In this document: piece by piece, positions 1-8,789 of the stretch
Position numbering within the stretch: position 1 is the stretch's first letter
How the letters are laid out: each line of letters opens with the position of its first letter
Assembly (NCBI RefSeq): GCF_001758465.1
Contig: NZ_MJIC01000014.1
Location: 339,823 to 403,822, forward strand
Source: Marisediminitalea lipolytica
Lineage (GTDB): Bacteria; Pseudomonadota; Gammaproteobacteria; Enterobacterales; Alteromonadaceae
Length of the DNA stretch: 64,000 nt
Direction: 5' to 3'
Notes under the pieces: model-generated
Told to the model about the DNA's origin: nothing
The model's input: the letters and a program-made list of their open reading frames with translations, nothing else
Database searches by the model: none
Made by a program: the position numbers and the translations under genes

Positions 1-185
1 CTTTAGTTTATGGCGATTCAATCAATATCGAACAGATGGTTGATAAATATAGAAAAAAATATGTATTAGCTGCGTTATCAGCATGTGGCAATAATTACAC
101 GAAAGCGGCAAGGATGCTGGGATTGAAGAGCCATCAGAGACTCAAGGATTGGATGTCTAAGCTGGAAATTGAAATAGATAAATAA
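1..185 (+). CDS. C-terminal end of a Fis-type (HTH_8) transcriptional regulator, 5' end outside window
   Basis: An open frame enters the window (first full codon at 3) and stops at the TAA at 183-185. The 60 visible residues contain a Fis-like helix-turn-helix, with the signature LSACGNNYTKAARMLGL followed by a second helix. This domain normally ends bacterial enhancer-binding (sigma-54-dependent) activators or other Fis-family regulators, where it binds operator DNA. No AAA+ domain can be seen because the N-terminus is cut off. It lies upstream of and co-directional with the zor genes, so it may control them; that is inference from position only. Confidence 0.65.
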   Translation, partial: LVYGDSINIEQMVDKYRKKYVLAALSACGNNYTKAARMLGLKSHQRLKDWMSKLEIEIDK

Positions 186-276
186 ATAGACCTTCAGTCT
201 GCGTATTGAGTAGATTAAACGAGGCATATTGCTTTCAGGAACTCTTAATGCCTGAAGCTTAGGAAGTTGTATTGAT

Positions 277-669
277 ATGGAACGAGATAAACTTTCTCTG
301 AAATCGTATGGAGCTGGCCACCAATCCTCCGGTTTAAAGCGCCTTGATATACATAATATCCTTGACAGAATCATATCTCTAAATCATGCCTGGAAAATTG
401 CCAGGGATGATTTTGGAGCGAAAAATAACATCACAACGGCACTTCGCCGACAAAAAGCTTCCTGGCAAGCCAGTTTACTTCGTTATTACCCTGACGCTGC
501 TTACTTTAAGCAAGATGAAGACAATGTTGATGGGGAAGTGCTTCTCAGCGTTCGTTTATCAACTCCAATTAACATAAATGGCAGCCTCAAGAAGGACGCC
601 GAGCATATGCCGTTACGAATAGCTGAAGAGCTATTTACCCCAGAAGAATTAAAAAAATTATTCCGTTAG
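277..669 (+). CDS. hypothetical protein, 130 aa, first gene before zorA
   Basis: I do not recognise this family. The ATG has an AGGA-type ribosome binding site about 12 bases upstream, and the gene stops 11 bp before zorA, so it is very likely the first gene of the zor transcript. The product is soluble and basic, with no membrane segment. The middle is helical (HAWKIARDDFGAKNN) and the end is rich in acidic and lysine residues. It could be a small regulator or accessory factor of the Zorya module. It should not be taken as a known Zorya subunit. Confidence 0.6.
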   Translation: MERDKLSLKSYGAGHQSSGLKRLDIHNILDRIISLNHAWKIARDDFGAKNNITTALRRQKASWQASLLRYYPDAAYFKQDEDNVDGEVLLSVRLSTPININGSLKKDAEHMPLRIAEELFTPEELKKLFR

Positions 670-680
670 GAGTGTAGTCA

Positions 681-2762
681 ATGGATTTTGTTTTAAACGC
701 GTTTTTCCAAGTAGATAGTCTCACTAAATCTATCCTGATATTTGTGGGGCTTTTATTTTTCCTTGGCGTGATTGCACAGGTTAAGCACTACTTTTCTTCA
801 TTAGGAAAGTTAAAGCATTACCAAGAAATATCAGACACTCTTGATGAAGACGACGTTATTCGCGTTCAATCTCTAACTACAATCCAACAGGATTGGGTAA
901 AACAACATCTAATACTTAACACTGAAAATGACTGGTTAGTTGCCAAGAAACATAATGGTCGATTTTTAACACTGGGTTCGATAGCTTCATCAATGATCCC
1001 TTTACCAACACCGCACGGCAAAAATTTACCCGCATTGTTAACCAGTATTGGTGTAGCCGGAACATTCCTTGGAATAACCGTTGGTTTATCTGAATTTAAT
1101 TTCAATGGTGTCGACCAGGGAACTGCTTCTCTGCTCCAGTCTGCCTCCCAACTACTTGATGGTATGAAAACCGCGTTTTACACCTCTCTGGCAGGCTTGG
1201 CTGGATCAGCGATTATCATGATCATCATGCAATCGTTTAATGCACATCTAAGACGACGCGTAGAGAGTATTAATCTCTCTCTGCAAAAAAATCTTGCGCA
1301 ATCTTCAGGTCTTGAATATTTAAAACAAATTGCAGAGCGTGAACAAGATCACCAATTGCTAGAGGCGCAGAAAAAGTCATCTGATGCAATGGTTGAAGTT
1401 AGTAGTCAGATAAGCCAACTGCTTGGTGGCTTACAAGGAATAGGCAAAAGCCTTGATGGCGAGAAAATGGCGGAGCAGATTGCCACGGCCATCGATAAAA
1501 CAATGCAAAGCTCAGTTGCTCCGGTGCTCACTGAGTTTAAACAAGAATTAGAAACGCTTCGAAAAATTAAGGAAGACAACCAGCAAGAGCTTCTTACTAA
1601 TCTCGTCAACACTATTAAGCAGGAACTAATACAGCCTGTAACAGAAGAATTAAGCAAAACAACTGAAGCGGTTAACGCAAGCAATAGCGTATCTGAAAAG
1701 CTCAATACTAACGTTGAAAATGTTTTAACTAATATGGCTCAAACGGTTGAGACAATTGATCGCTTTAATCAGGACACCATGTCCAAACTTCAGGAATTTG
1801 CTCAATCACTACGTACTGTTCTTGAAGGGTTTAAAGAAGACACCAAAGGCACCATGCAGGATATTACGCAGCGCGTTCACGATGTTCTTAAATTAAGTGA
1901 AGAAGGGATGGCGTCTCAGAGAACCGCATTCGAAGCTAGTGCGAGCAAAGCTTCAGAGGCATTCAAGGGGATGGGCGAGCAGTTAGGCCAGGCATTGGAG
2001 AACAGAGCAAAAACAGAAAAAGCCCTGTTTGAAGCAACAGAGCAAAGAATTGAAAATCTGCTTCACCAAACCAGTAAAAGTTTTGAGGAGCAAAATTCTG
2101 TATTGAGAGCTACTGGTGAAGAAGCCAGTGCGCTAATGCAAAACGCTAAACAGGAGCTGCAAGAAGGTTTAGGAGATATTGATACCAAAGTAACAAACAT
2201 GTCGCAAACGGTACAAAGAGAGCTGGAATCGTTCAGGGTTCAATATCAACAAAACCTTACTGAATTCTTCAACGATCAGAATAACCTTCTTGAAGATACG
2301 CTTGGCAAGCAAGCAAATAACTTGGTTGATGTAGTAAATCGTTTCAAAGACGTCTTTGAGGAAGAATATAAGACACGACATACCTTACTTCAGGACTTAG
2401 CCGAGCAGCATTCCCATCTGCAAAAGTCTGCTGCAACAATAGAAAAATTGGTTAAGGCTATTGGATTGACTGAAGCAAGTAGTTTCTCAGAGTTACAGGA
2501 TATTGCTCACACTATGGGCCGCCACATCGGCGAACTTAAACGAGATTATGAACAAGCTTCAAAAGTATTCCGTGAAATTTCAGAGGGCATGCCAGCTGCA
2601 ATGGAAGATTACTTCAAGCAAGCTAACCAAAGCACCGAAGTGTTCTTTAGAGAATTTGACGAAGCTGCAAGTAAAATCCACAACAGATTGTCACAAGCTG
2701 CCGACTTCCTCGTGGATGCCCGCCTTACTGAAATTGATCAGAAAACGGCCGAGGCGGTTTAA
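681..2762 (+). CDS. zorA: Zorya anti-phage protein ZorA, MotA/TolQ/ExbB-type proton channel with long coiled-coil tail
   Basis: The 693-residue protein begins with a membrane segment (about residues 16-37). The MotA/ExbB core lies at about 110-195 with two more hydrophobic helices (LPALLTSIGVAGTFLGITVG and a segment around TSLAGLAGSAIIMII). About 450 residues of Glu/Gln-rich coiled coil follow. This layout, a five-subunit ion-driven motor with a very long cytoplasmic tail, is that of type I ZorA; type II ZorA has a shorter tail. The role known for the family is to sense phage at the envelope and transmit motion or signal to cytosolic effectors. A GGAG-like site precedes the ATG, and zorB follows after 2 bp. 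Confidence 0.88.
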   Translation: MDFVLNAFFQVDSLTKSILIFVGLLFFLGVIAQVKHYFSSLGKLKHYQEISDTLDEDDVIRVQSLTTIQQDWVKQHLILNTENDWLVAKKHNGRFLTLGSIASSMIPLPTPHGKNLPALLTSIGVAGTFLGITVGLSEFNFNGVDQGTASLLQSASQLLDGMKTAFYTSLAGLAGSAIIMIIMQSFNAHLRRRVESINLSLQKNLAQSSGLEYLKQIAEREQDHQLLEAQKKSSDAMVEVSSQISQLLGGLQGIGKSLDGEKMAEQIATAIDKTMQSSVAPVLTEFKQELETLRKIKEDNQQELLTNLVNTIKQELIQPVTEELSKTTEAVNASNSVSEKLNTNVENVLTNMAQTVETIDRFNQDTMSKLQEFAQSLRTVLEGFKEDTKGTMQDITQRVHDVLKLSEEGMASQRTAFEASASKASEAFKGMGEQLGQALENRAKTEKALFEATEQRIENLLHQTSKSFEEQNSVLRATGEEASALMQNAKQELQEGLGDIDTKVTNMSQTVQRELESFRVQYQQNLTEFFNDQNNLLEDTLGKQANNLVDVVNRFKDVFEEEYKTRHTLLQDLAEQHSHLQKSAATIEKLVKAIGLTEASSFSELQDIAHTMGRHIGELKRDYEQASKVFREISEGMPAAMEDYFKQANQSTEVFFREFDEAASKIHNRLSQAADFLVDARLTEIDQKTAEAV

Positions 2763-2764
2763 TT

Positions 2765-3427
2765 ATGATTGCTGGAGAGTCACAACCTGATAATCAGATA
2801 GATGATAGCGGCTCTTGGTTATCCATCGGCGATCTGATGTCGGCTTTACTTATGATATTTGCTCTGCTTCTCATTAGTGCATTAGTTCAAATTGCTGAAG
2901 TTTCCGAGAAGAGTAAAAACAACAGGGTTATGATCATCAAGGGGTTGGAAGATGGTTTTAAAGCAGCAGGCATCGACGCCGCGCCTAATCCAGAAACGGG
3001 TGATATATCGATTACCAACTCTGTATTATTTCAGCAGGATGACTATCTGCTAAAAGATGTGGGTAAGAGCTTTCTGGACAAGTTTATCCCTATCTATAGC
3101 CAGGTCGTATTTCAAAATCAGGCAACTGCCGACGAGGTGGTCAGGATCGTAGTTGAAGGCCACTCAAGCAGCGAAGGTAACTTCGAACACAACATGCGCT
3201 TAAGTGTTCTGCGCGCAAACAGTGTGTTTGAATATATTAGCCTGATGGATTTTCCTAACAAAAACGCTTTTTTTACCAAGCTACTAATTTCAGGTAGAGG
3301 TGCTATCGAAGCTGACCAATCCATAGCTAATGAAGAGGATAGAAAGGTAGTTTTCCGCTTCCAGTTTAAAGGGCAGGAATTCCAGAAAGTAGTTGGACAG
3401 GAAGGTTTGAAACATGTCAGTGAATAG
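2765..3427 (+). CDS. zorB: Zorya protein ZorB, MotB/OmpA-like peptidoglycan-binding partner of ZorA
   Basis: The 220-residue protein has one N-terminal membrane helix (about 18-38). This begins SWLSIGDLMSALLMIF, and the Asp at residue 23 sits where MotB-family stators carry their proton-accepting Asp. A periplasmic OmpA-like domain follows, with the fingerprint VVEGHSS and then LSVLRANSVFEYI, expected to clamp peptidoglycan. It starts 2 bp after zorA and overlaps the next gene by 14 bp, so the three genes are translationally coupled. By family knowledge ZorB dimers plug a ZorA pentamer. The identity rests on motif and context. Confidence 0.87.
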   Translation: MIAGESQPDNQIDDSGSWLSIGDLMSALLMIFALLLISALVQIAEVSEKSKNNRVMIIKGLEDGFKAAGIDAAPNPETGDISITNSVLFQQDDYLLKDVGKSFLDKFIPIYSQVVFQNQATADEVVRIVVEGHSSSEGNFEHNMRLSVLRANSVFEYISLMDFPNKNAFFTKLLISGRGAIEADQSIANEEDRKVVFRFQFKGQEFQKVVGQEGLKHVSE

Positions 3428-5414
3428 TGGCATTCAATTTCCTATTCCTAGAGTGCCCAAAAGCCATAGTTTAAGGAAAGTATCGTCAGGTGGGAGCGTG
3501 GCAAATGCTATCTCCCATCGCCAAATACCATCTTATCCTCCTCTTAGAATAGAACAGATCCTCAGGTTAATTGAGAATGGTTCTTCTGATGCCATCACTG
3601 TTTTGGAGTGGCTGAATTTGTTTCGTAAGGAACTCTTTTTCGAAACAGATGATGAGGGATATAGAGCAGCAAGTCTGATCTGGCAGGCAATTAGTGAGAA
3701 TGAGCGATTGAGCAGAATCGCTTTGTACTTGGCAGGTTTACAAATCAATGGTCAAAACGATAAGTTCCCTAAGTTACTTATTGACTCAATGAGTGTCGCA
3801 AAACCATTGTTAAAAGGTATTCATCTAAATCGTGTTAGTTGGTTGATAGGACTAAAAGCTGAAGAATATAAAGCCTGCGTAAATTTGGCTTTTGAACTTA
3901 AATGCGTGCCAACAGATGTGCCTAAAAGTTTAAACCTGCCACTGGTGACAAGCTGCAGGCGAGATCTTCAAAACGCATTACTTTCATTTGTCACCGCCAA
4001 TTTGGGTGCAGAAACCAGAACTTGGTTGGAGAGAGCATTTTCAAAGTCCACTCGACTAGAAATGATTGAAATTGTCGACTCTTTGTTAGTGAAGAAGGAG
4101 TCCGTCTTTTCCCAATTTTTGAATTGGTTGACAGAGGTTTGTCACCCAGAGTCTGCCGACACTATCTGGTTTGAGATAAGCGAGAAATCCAGACAAAGAT
4201 TAAAGTCAGAATTTCAACTGGGCAGCTTTTTGGTTTTCCAATCATTCGTTGACATACTTATCGAAAATGCTCCAGAGAAATTAGAAGAGCACGAGAAGAG
4301 AACACTCAGGAGTCGTGTCAGCTTCTGGTCAAATTACAGCGAAAAAATTGGCCAAATGAAATTTATTATTCCTGCAAACTGGCACTTAGAGTCAGAGCTT
4401 AAAGGTCGATTTGCAGAGTTGGATTATGTTCTTAGTCACGATAACGAAAGGGACGGAGATAATCCGGTTTGCCTGTTTGAGTTAGAAAAAGTTATTGCCA
4501 TCGTGGTGCTAACTGGAAGAGCGAGCGAAATAAGACTGTTTGAGAATAATTCAAGGAACAGAAACCGTTTTTTCAAAAATAAAACGTTAACGTTAACGCA
4601 AATTCGAAAATCGGCATGCTTACAAATTCATGATCATGTCACATTATGGCAGTTCTTTTTTGAACAAGTGCTCCGCAAGCAACTAGATATATACCCAAAT
4701 GAGGGGATTAAATATTTTAATGGAATGAAAAAGGAGTATGGGCACTACGATTCCGTTAAAGGATTAAATAGACCTTCAAAAGAGTTGATTAATCAACGCG
4801 GTTCTTATTTAGATAGCTGGCTCGTTGCCTTTAGAGAAAGAGAACAAGCTCTTAACTTAAATGATGACAGTAGTGCTTTCGTACAACTCCAATATGCCAA
4901 ATTATGCAAATTAAAAGGTGATACAACGGGATTCAGGAAGTTACTTCGTGAAGCATCTCATCAAGGTAGCCTTGAGGCTAAATATCTACTGGCATTAGAT
5001 ATTTTGAGTTACAGTTCATCAAAGAAATCAGAAAAAATTGAAGCCGAAGATATGCTTCGTGATTCGGCGTCCTTTGGTTACGTGCCAGCCCAAAAACTTT
5101 GCAAACAGTTTTATCTTACATATCAAAAAGTTTCTCGCGACTCAAAAAAGAAGAAGGCCGTAAAGCCTGCTGATGAGAGTTTGGGTATCGAAGATGAAAG
5201 TGCGCAACCCGCGGGCACACTAGCAGAGATTAAAGAAAAAGTTCGTTTAAGTGATAAACGGCCGTATATGTCTCTTAAAATTGATGAGTTAGAAATTGTA
5301 GCCGGAGATGCCAGCTTAAATTACTTTGACAAGCTGATTATTGCCAATGAGCTTGAGGGTAGAAGGCAAACTCCTAGAGTGAAAGCATTAATCGAACATC
5401 TTAATGTTAAGTAA
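3414..5414 (+). CDS. zorC: ZorC-like EH-signature protein with C-terminal Sel1-like repeats
   Basis: The 666-residue cytosolic protein is helical and begins inside the end of zorB. A central part carries features of the EH-signature domain: a SEIRLFEN stretch and, about 30 residues on, QIHDHVTLWQFFFEQ, supplying the conserved Glu and His. About residues 475-570 contain Sel1/TPR-like helical pairs (FVQLQYAKLCKLKGD and EAKYLLALDI). ZorC is a DNA-binding effector of type I Zorya. It is longer than I expect for the family, through the Sel1-like end. Its normal partner zorD (SNF2 helicase-nuclease) does not follow; a druH-like gene does, after 140 AT-rich bp. Confidence 0.72.
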   Translation: MSVNSGIQFPIPRVPKSHSLRKVSSGGSVANAISHRQIPSYPPLRIEQILRLIENGSSDAITVLEWLNLFRKELFFETDDEGYRAASLIWQAISENERLSRIALYLAGLQINGQNDKFPKLLIDSMSVAKPLLKGIHLNRVSWLIGLKAEEYKACVNLAFELKCVPTDVPKSLNLPLVTSCRRDLQNALLSFVTANLGAETRTWLERAFSKSTRLEMIEIVDSLLVKKESVFSQFLNWLTEVCHPESADTIWFEISEKSRQRLKSEFQLGSFLVFQSFVDILIENAPEKLEEHEKRTLRSRVSFWSNYSEKIGQMKFIIPANWHLESELKGRFAELDYVLSHDNERDGDNPVCLFELEKVIAIVVLTGRASEIRLFENNSRNRNRFFKNKTLTLTQIRKSACLQIHDHVTLWQFFFEQVLRKQLDIYPNEGIKYFNGMKKEYGHYDSVKGLNRPSKELINQRGSYLDSWLVAFREREQALNLNDDSSAFVQLQYAKLCKLKGDTTGFRKLLREASHQGSLEAKYLLALDILSYSSSKKSEKIEAEDMLRDSASFGYVPAQKLCKQFYLTYQKVSRDSKKKKAVKPADESLGIEDESAQPAGTLAEIKEKVRLSDKRPYMSLKIDELEIVAGDASLNYFDKLIIANELEGRRQTPRVKALIEHLNVK

Positions 5415-5554
5415 TTTTTCTCATTAAAAAATAATAAATATTACCTTTTAATATTTGTTTTGAATTTAATGCTTTGATTTTATTGGTTTTGAAAGATGGC
5501 CTGTAAATGGCAGTGTTGCTGGGTAGTTAAAGTAACAGTTTAGGAGACTGGAGT

Positions 5555-8500
5555 ATGGATAGTACAGTTCAAGTGAATTGGATTTCGGAGCTTCTTCATA
5601 GAAGAGGTTATGAGACGCCGACCAAAGAGCCTTTATTCACATATCAATTGACCGAAGAAGAGTACCAATCACTCAAAGCCACACTCAGGCGTACTTCGTC
5701 CTCAGCATCATTCAAAAATCAGATCTGGTGTGCGGAATTCTGCTTATTTAGTTCCGAGTGGTATCGTCGAGAGTATGCGTCTGGATGGACATGGGCTGGG
5801 ATTGACGACGACTTAGGTATACATATTGACGCTAACTATCGTACCGATATAGTTGTCAAAGGCATGAGTTTCTGGGGACGCCCCATTAATCGACGTGAAA
5901 GTTCTCGTAATGACTATTTAGGAACTGTATGTCGAGAAGGTGGTTTGCCATTTGGTTTGCTAGCTTCTGAAGGTAGTCGATTCCAATCACTATTTAAAAA
6001 GCTATTAAGTGATTTCGATAGAGCCAAAGCTTTTGGACAATCACCCATACCCGCAATACAGGCCCAGTTGGAGAAAATGCCTGATGCATTTCAAACTGAG
6101 TCTACGGTCATGCTACTCAACGATATGGTAGCCAACTTATATGGCTTAATTGATACTTATTCGCTGGAAAAACAATCTGAACCTGCGCCTTACCTAGACT
6201 CTATGGCTCCCAAATGGCGAGCGACTTTTCCAATACCATTGGATGGTGCGACCGGAAATGAGTTTTTATCTGGTCTGTTAAAATCAGCAACGCATCAAAG
6301 AAAAGAAACTAAGAAGCGACAAGAACGACTGACTCTCAATCAGTGGTTGAGTAATGCAGAGTCGCTGGCTTTTTCGGCTGAGATAAAACTGAGTAGTCAG
6401 TTTTCAGTTCCCTTAACGAAGAGTGACTTATCTGCCCCGATGGTGGAAATCTACATTTTGGAAGGGAATCAGCAAATTGCTGACTTTGGTCTGGCGCGAG
6501 CGGAGTTTAGCGATGGTGGTGTAATCCTCAATATGAGGAAAACTTTGGTTCAATTTCGTCGGGAAAATCTATCTCTTCCGTTAAAACTGGTAGTTATGCA
6601 AGCCGGTAGGGTAAGGCATTCGGAAGAGCTTCCACTATCCAATTTACCCTTAGAAGAAATGCCGTTGGTTCTGGATAATTCAGGTGAAAAGAAGTTTGTA
6701 ATCGGGTCAGGTAGTGTTAGCAAAAAAGCTGATACGCTTATTGCGTTAGTACCTGAAGAAATTACGATTCACGGAGACGACTATAAAATAATCGATGATG
6801 AACGCCGTGACTTCTATCGACTCATTACATTTTCTGGCGACTTGCAGGTTAAATATGAGACTGCGGGTGATATTTATAGCCTTTCGACAAAAGCAAATAG
6901 TTTCTCTAAAGAGCTAATAGATATTACAGGCAAACTTTTAGAATTTGATACCGACACTGGATATCCTGTTTACTTAGGAGTACCAAAGATCGATTGTCAT
7001 TATCCTGAAACTAATATTTATCTTGGCGATAATGAACTCGGAAAAACCGACAACATCGCAGAGCTGTATGGACGGCAGGTTCTGCGAGTTAAGTCGAACG
7101 GGAAAACACTCTATCGTCGAAAAATAGCTATCTTGCCTGAGAGTTTCAAGTTGTATCTTATCCCTGGAAAAACATCTAACCAGGGAACTATAAAACTCAG
7201 TTGCTCACAAACATTTATCTATGATGTCTTGAATGAAATTAAAACTCGTACTTCGGCGGTAGATGAAGAAAAGCGCATAGAGCTTAACGCTGAAGGTGCA
7301 CCTCCTCTTCATATCACTCTGCAAGTACAGGCAAACTTGCTAGCTGAACCCATTAATTTACAAGTACCTTTTCCTGCCAGAGGAGCTTTGCTGTTTGATG
7401 GTGAGGGCAAAGAGCTACATCGAGCATTGTGCGTGGAAGAGTTACTTGGAGCCAGAGCGTTATTATTTAAAGTCGCCAATAAAAGTAGAACCGATTTTGA
7501 TATAGAACTTAAAGCACCTACATCGGCGATTGGCAATGCCTCTTACACTTTTCGGTATAAGGTAGAGAAACCAGTTGAAGAGGTGAATCTTTATGAATAT
7601 CGACACAAAATCAAGGAGCTTTTAGCCACCGCAGGTAATGGTCAGCTTGATGAAGTGGTAAGGCTAATCATTAGCAGCCCTAGCACAACGTCAAAGCAAT
7701 ATACCATTGGTTGGAACTCAATGAATGTGAGTAGAGAATCTAATCTACTGGTTTTCGATGAGCATGAGATTGAAGACTTCGCAGACGTAAAAGTCGAGTT
7801 ATTAAATCTCGCTGATCCGGAAGAGCACGCAGAGCTTCTTTCTCAAAGAACCTCAAACGGCATTGCTGTCGGCCGGTTTGAACTGCCTTTGCAAACTAAA
7901 ACGCCAAAACTGGCAGTTCCGACGAAAGACTCGAAGGTTAAATTTCGGGCCGTATTTATTCCTCCTACTGAGCACGTTGAAAGTGACAGTAAAGCTAAAT
8001 CTTTAGGCAAGGCCGCAATGCTTTACCACCCAATGCATAATAAAGACGCTTTTAATGTCGTATTAGATGATATGACTTTAAATATAGAGCATTCAGGATG
8101 GCGTTATCTTGATACGTTATTCAGCAAATATGAGCATTTGCCAATGCTTACGTTTGAAGCCTGGAAAGCACTCTCAAAACATCCTGCATGTCTCACGCTT
8201 TTGCCTTTCGCTTCAAAGCAGAAAATAGAAAGCATAATGCATGTTTTACAAACTGAGTTTAATGTCGTATGGGAGCTTATCCCTCTTAAATACTGGCGAA
8301 AAGCGAAGCAGAAATATGAAATATTCACCAAATCACATGGTTTGCCTGATGAACTGGTTAGTAAGTTTGTAAACGAAAAAACTCAAGCTATTACTAGCTT
8401 TGTAAACTTGCCGGATTTGTTCGAGCTTGATCCTAAAAAAGCACAAATGTATCCATTTCTTATTGATGCCTGGAAAGGCGAGTTATTGATAAATAACTCA

Positions 8501-8785
8501 GACGAGTCAGTGAAATGGCCGCAGCATTATTCAAATGCGCTTTCAGCGTGGGCAAATAAGAATTTATCCAAGTTTCTAACTTTTCAAATACCTCATGAGT
8601 ACCAGGAGTCCATTTGTTTCTTTCCGCTCATAGCAGCATACGTAGTTGCGGGTAAAGCGAGTTGGTCAGAGGTCTTGCAAACCGATGTTGTGAATTACTT
8701 CCTATTAAGACAGTTAATGGATTTTGACAGGGATTGGTTTAATTCAGTTTTTCAATGTGCACTATGCGCATTTGTCGCGGAGTAA
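5555..8785 (+). CDS. druH: Druantia type III DruH-like protein, 1076 aa
   Basis: A large soluble protein with no helicase, nuclease or membrane motif that I can see. The N-terminal 250 residues are Trp/Tyr-rich (FCLFSSEWYRREYASG). The middle is beta-rich, and the last 250 residues are helical. It is assigned as DruH because it is over 1000 residues long and lies 4 bp upstream of a giant DruE-type helicase gene, the two-gene layout of Druantia III. No DruH-specific motif was recognised, so the call depends on context. The ATG has a GGAG site close upstream. The alternative is an unrelated partner protein of the same helicase. Confidence 0.6.
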   Translation: MDSTVQVNWISELLHRRGYETPTKEPLFTYQLTEEEYQSLKATLRRTSSSASFKNQIWCAEFCLFSSEWYRREYASGWTWAGIDDDLGIHIDANYRTDIVVKGMSFWGRPINRRESSRNDYLGTVCREGGLPFGLLASEGSRFQSLFKKLLSDFDRAKAFGQSPIPAIQAQLEKMPDAFQTESTVMLLNDMVANLYGLIDTYSLEKQSEPAPYLDSMAPKWRATFPIPLDGATGNEFLSGLLKSATHQRKETKKRQERLTLNQWLSNAESLAFSAEIKLSSQFSVPLTKSDLSAPMVEIYILEGNQQIADFGLARAEFSDGGVILNMRKTLVQFRRENLSLPLKLVVMQAGRVRHSEELPLSNLPLEEMPLVLDNSGEKKFVIGSGSVSKKADTLIALVPEEITIHGDDYKIIDDERRDFYRLITFSGDLQVKYETAGDIYSLSTKANSFSKELIDITGKLLEFDTDTGYPVYLGVPKIDCHYPETNIYLGDNELGKTDNIAELYGRQVLRVKSNGKTLYRRKIAILPESFKLYLIPGKTSNQGTIKLSCSQTFIYDVLNEIKTRTSAVDEEKRIELNAEGAPPLHITLQVQANLLAEPINLQVPFPARGALLFDGEGKELHRALCVEELLGARALLFKVANKSRTDFDIELKAPTSAIGNASYTFRYKVEKPVEEVNLYEYRHKIKELLATAGNGQLDEVVRLIISSPSTTSKQYTIGWNSMNVSRESNLLVFDEHEIEDFADVKVELLNLADPEEHAELLSQRTSNGIAVGRFELPLQTKTPKLAVPTKDSKVKFRAVFIPPTEHVESDSKAKSLGKAAMLYHPMHNKDAFNVVLDDMTLNIEHSGWRYLDTLFSKYEHLPMLTFEAWKALSKHPACLTLLPFASKQKIESIMHVLQTEFNVVWELIPLKYWRKAKQKYEIFTKSHGLPDELVSKFVNEKTQAITSFVNLPDLFELDPKKAQMYPFLIDAWKGELLINNSDESVKWPQHYSNALSAWANKNLSKFLTFQIPHEYQESICFFPLIAAYVVAGKASWSEVLQTDVVNYFLLRQLMDFDRDWFNSVFQCALCAFVAE

Positions 8786-8789
8786 CAAA

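Noticed and set aside
8724..8789. TTG start giving druE 22 more residues
   Set aside because: It lies deep inside druH with no site upstream, whereas ATG 8790 has GGAG at 7 bases.
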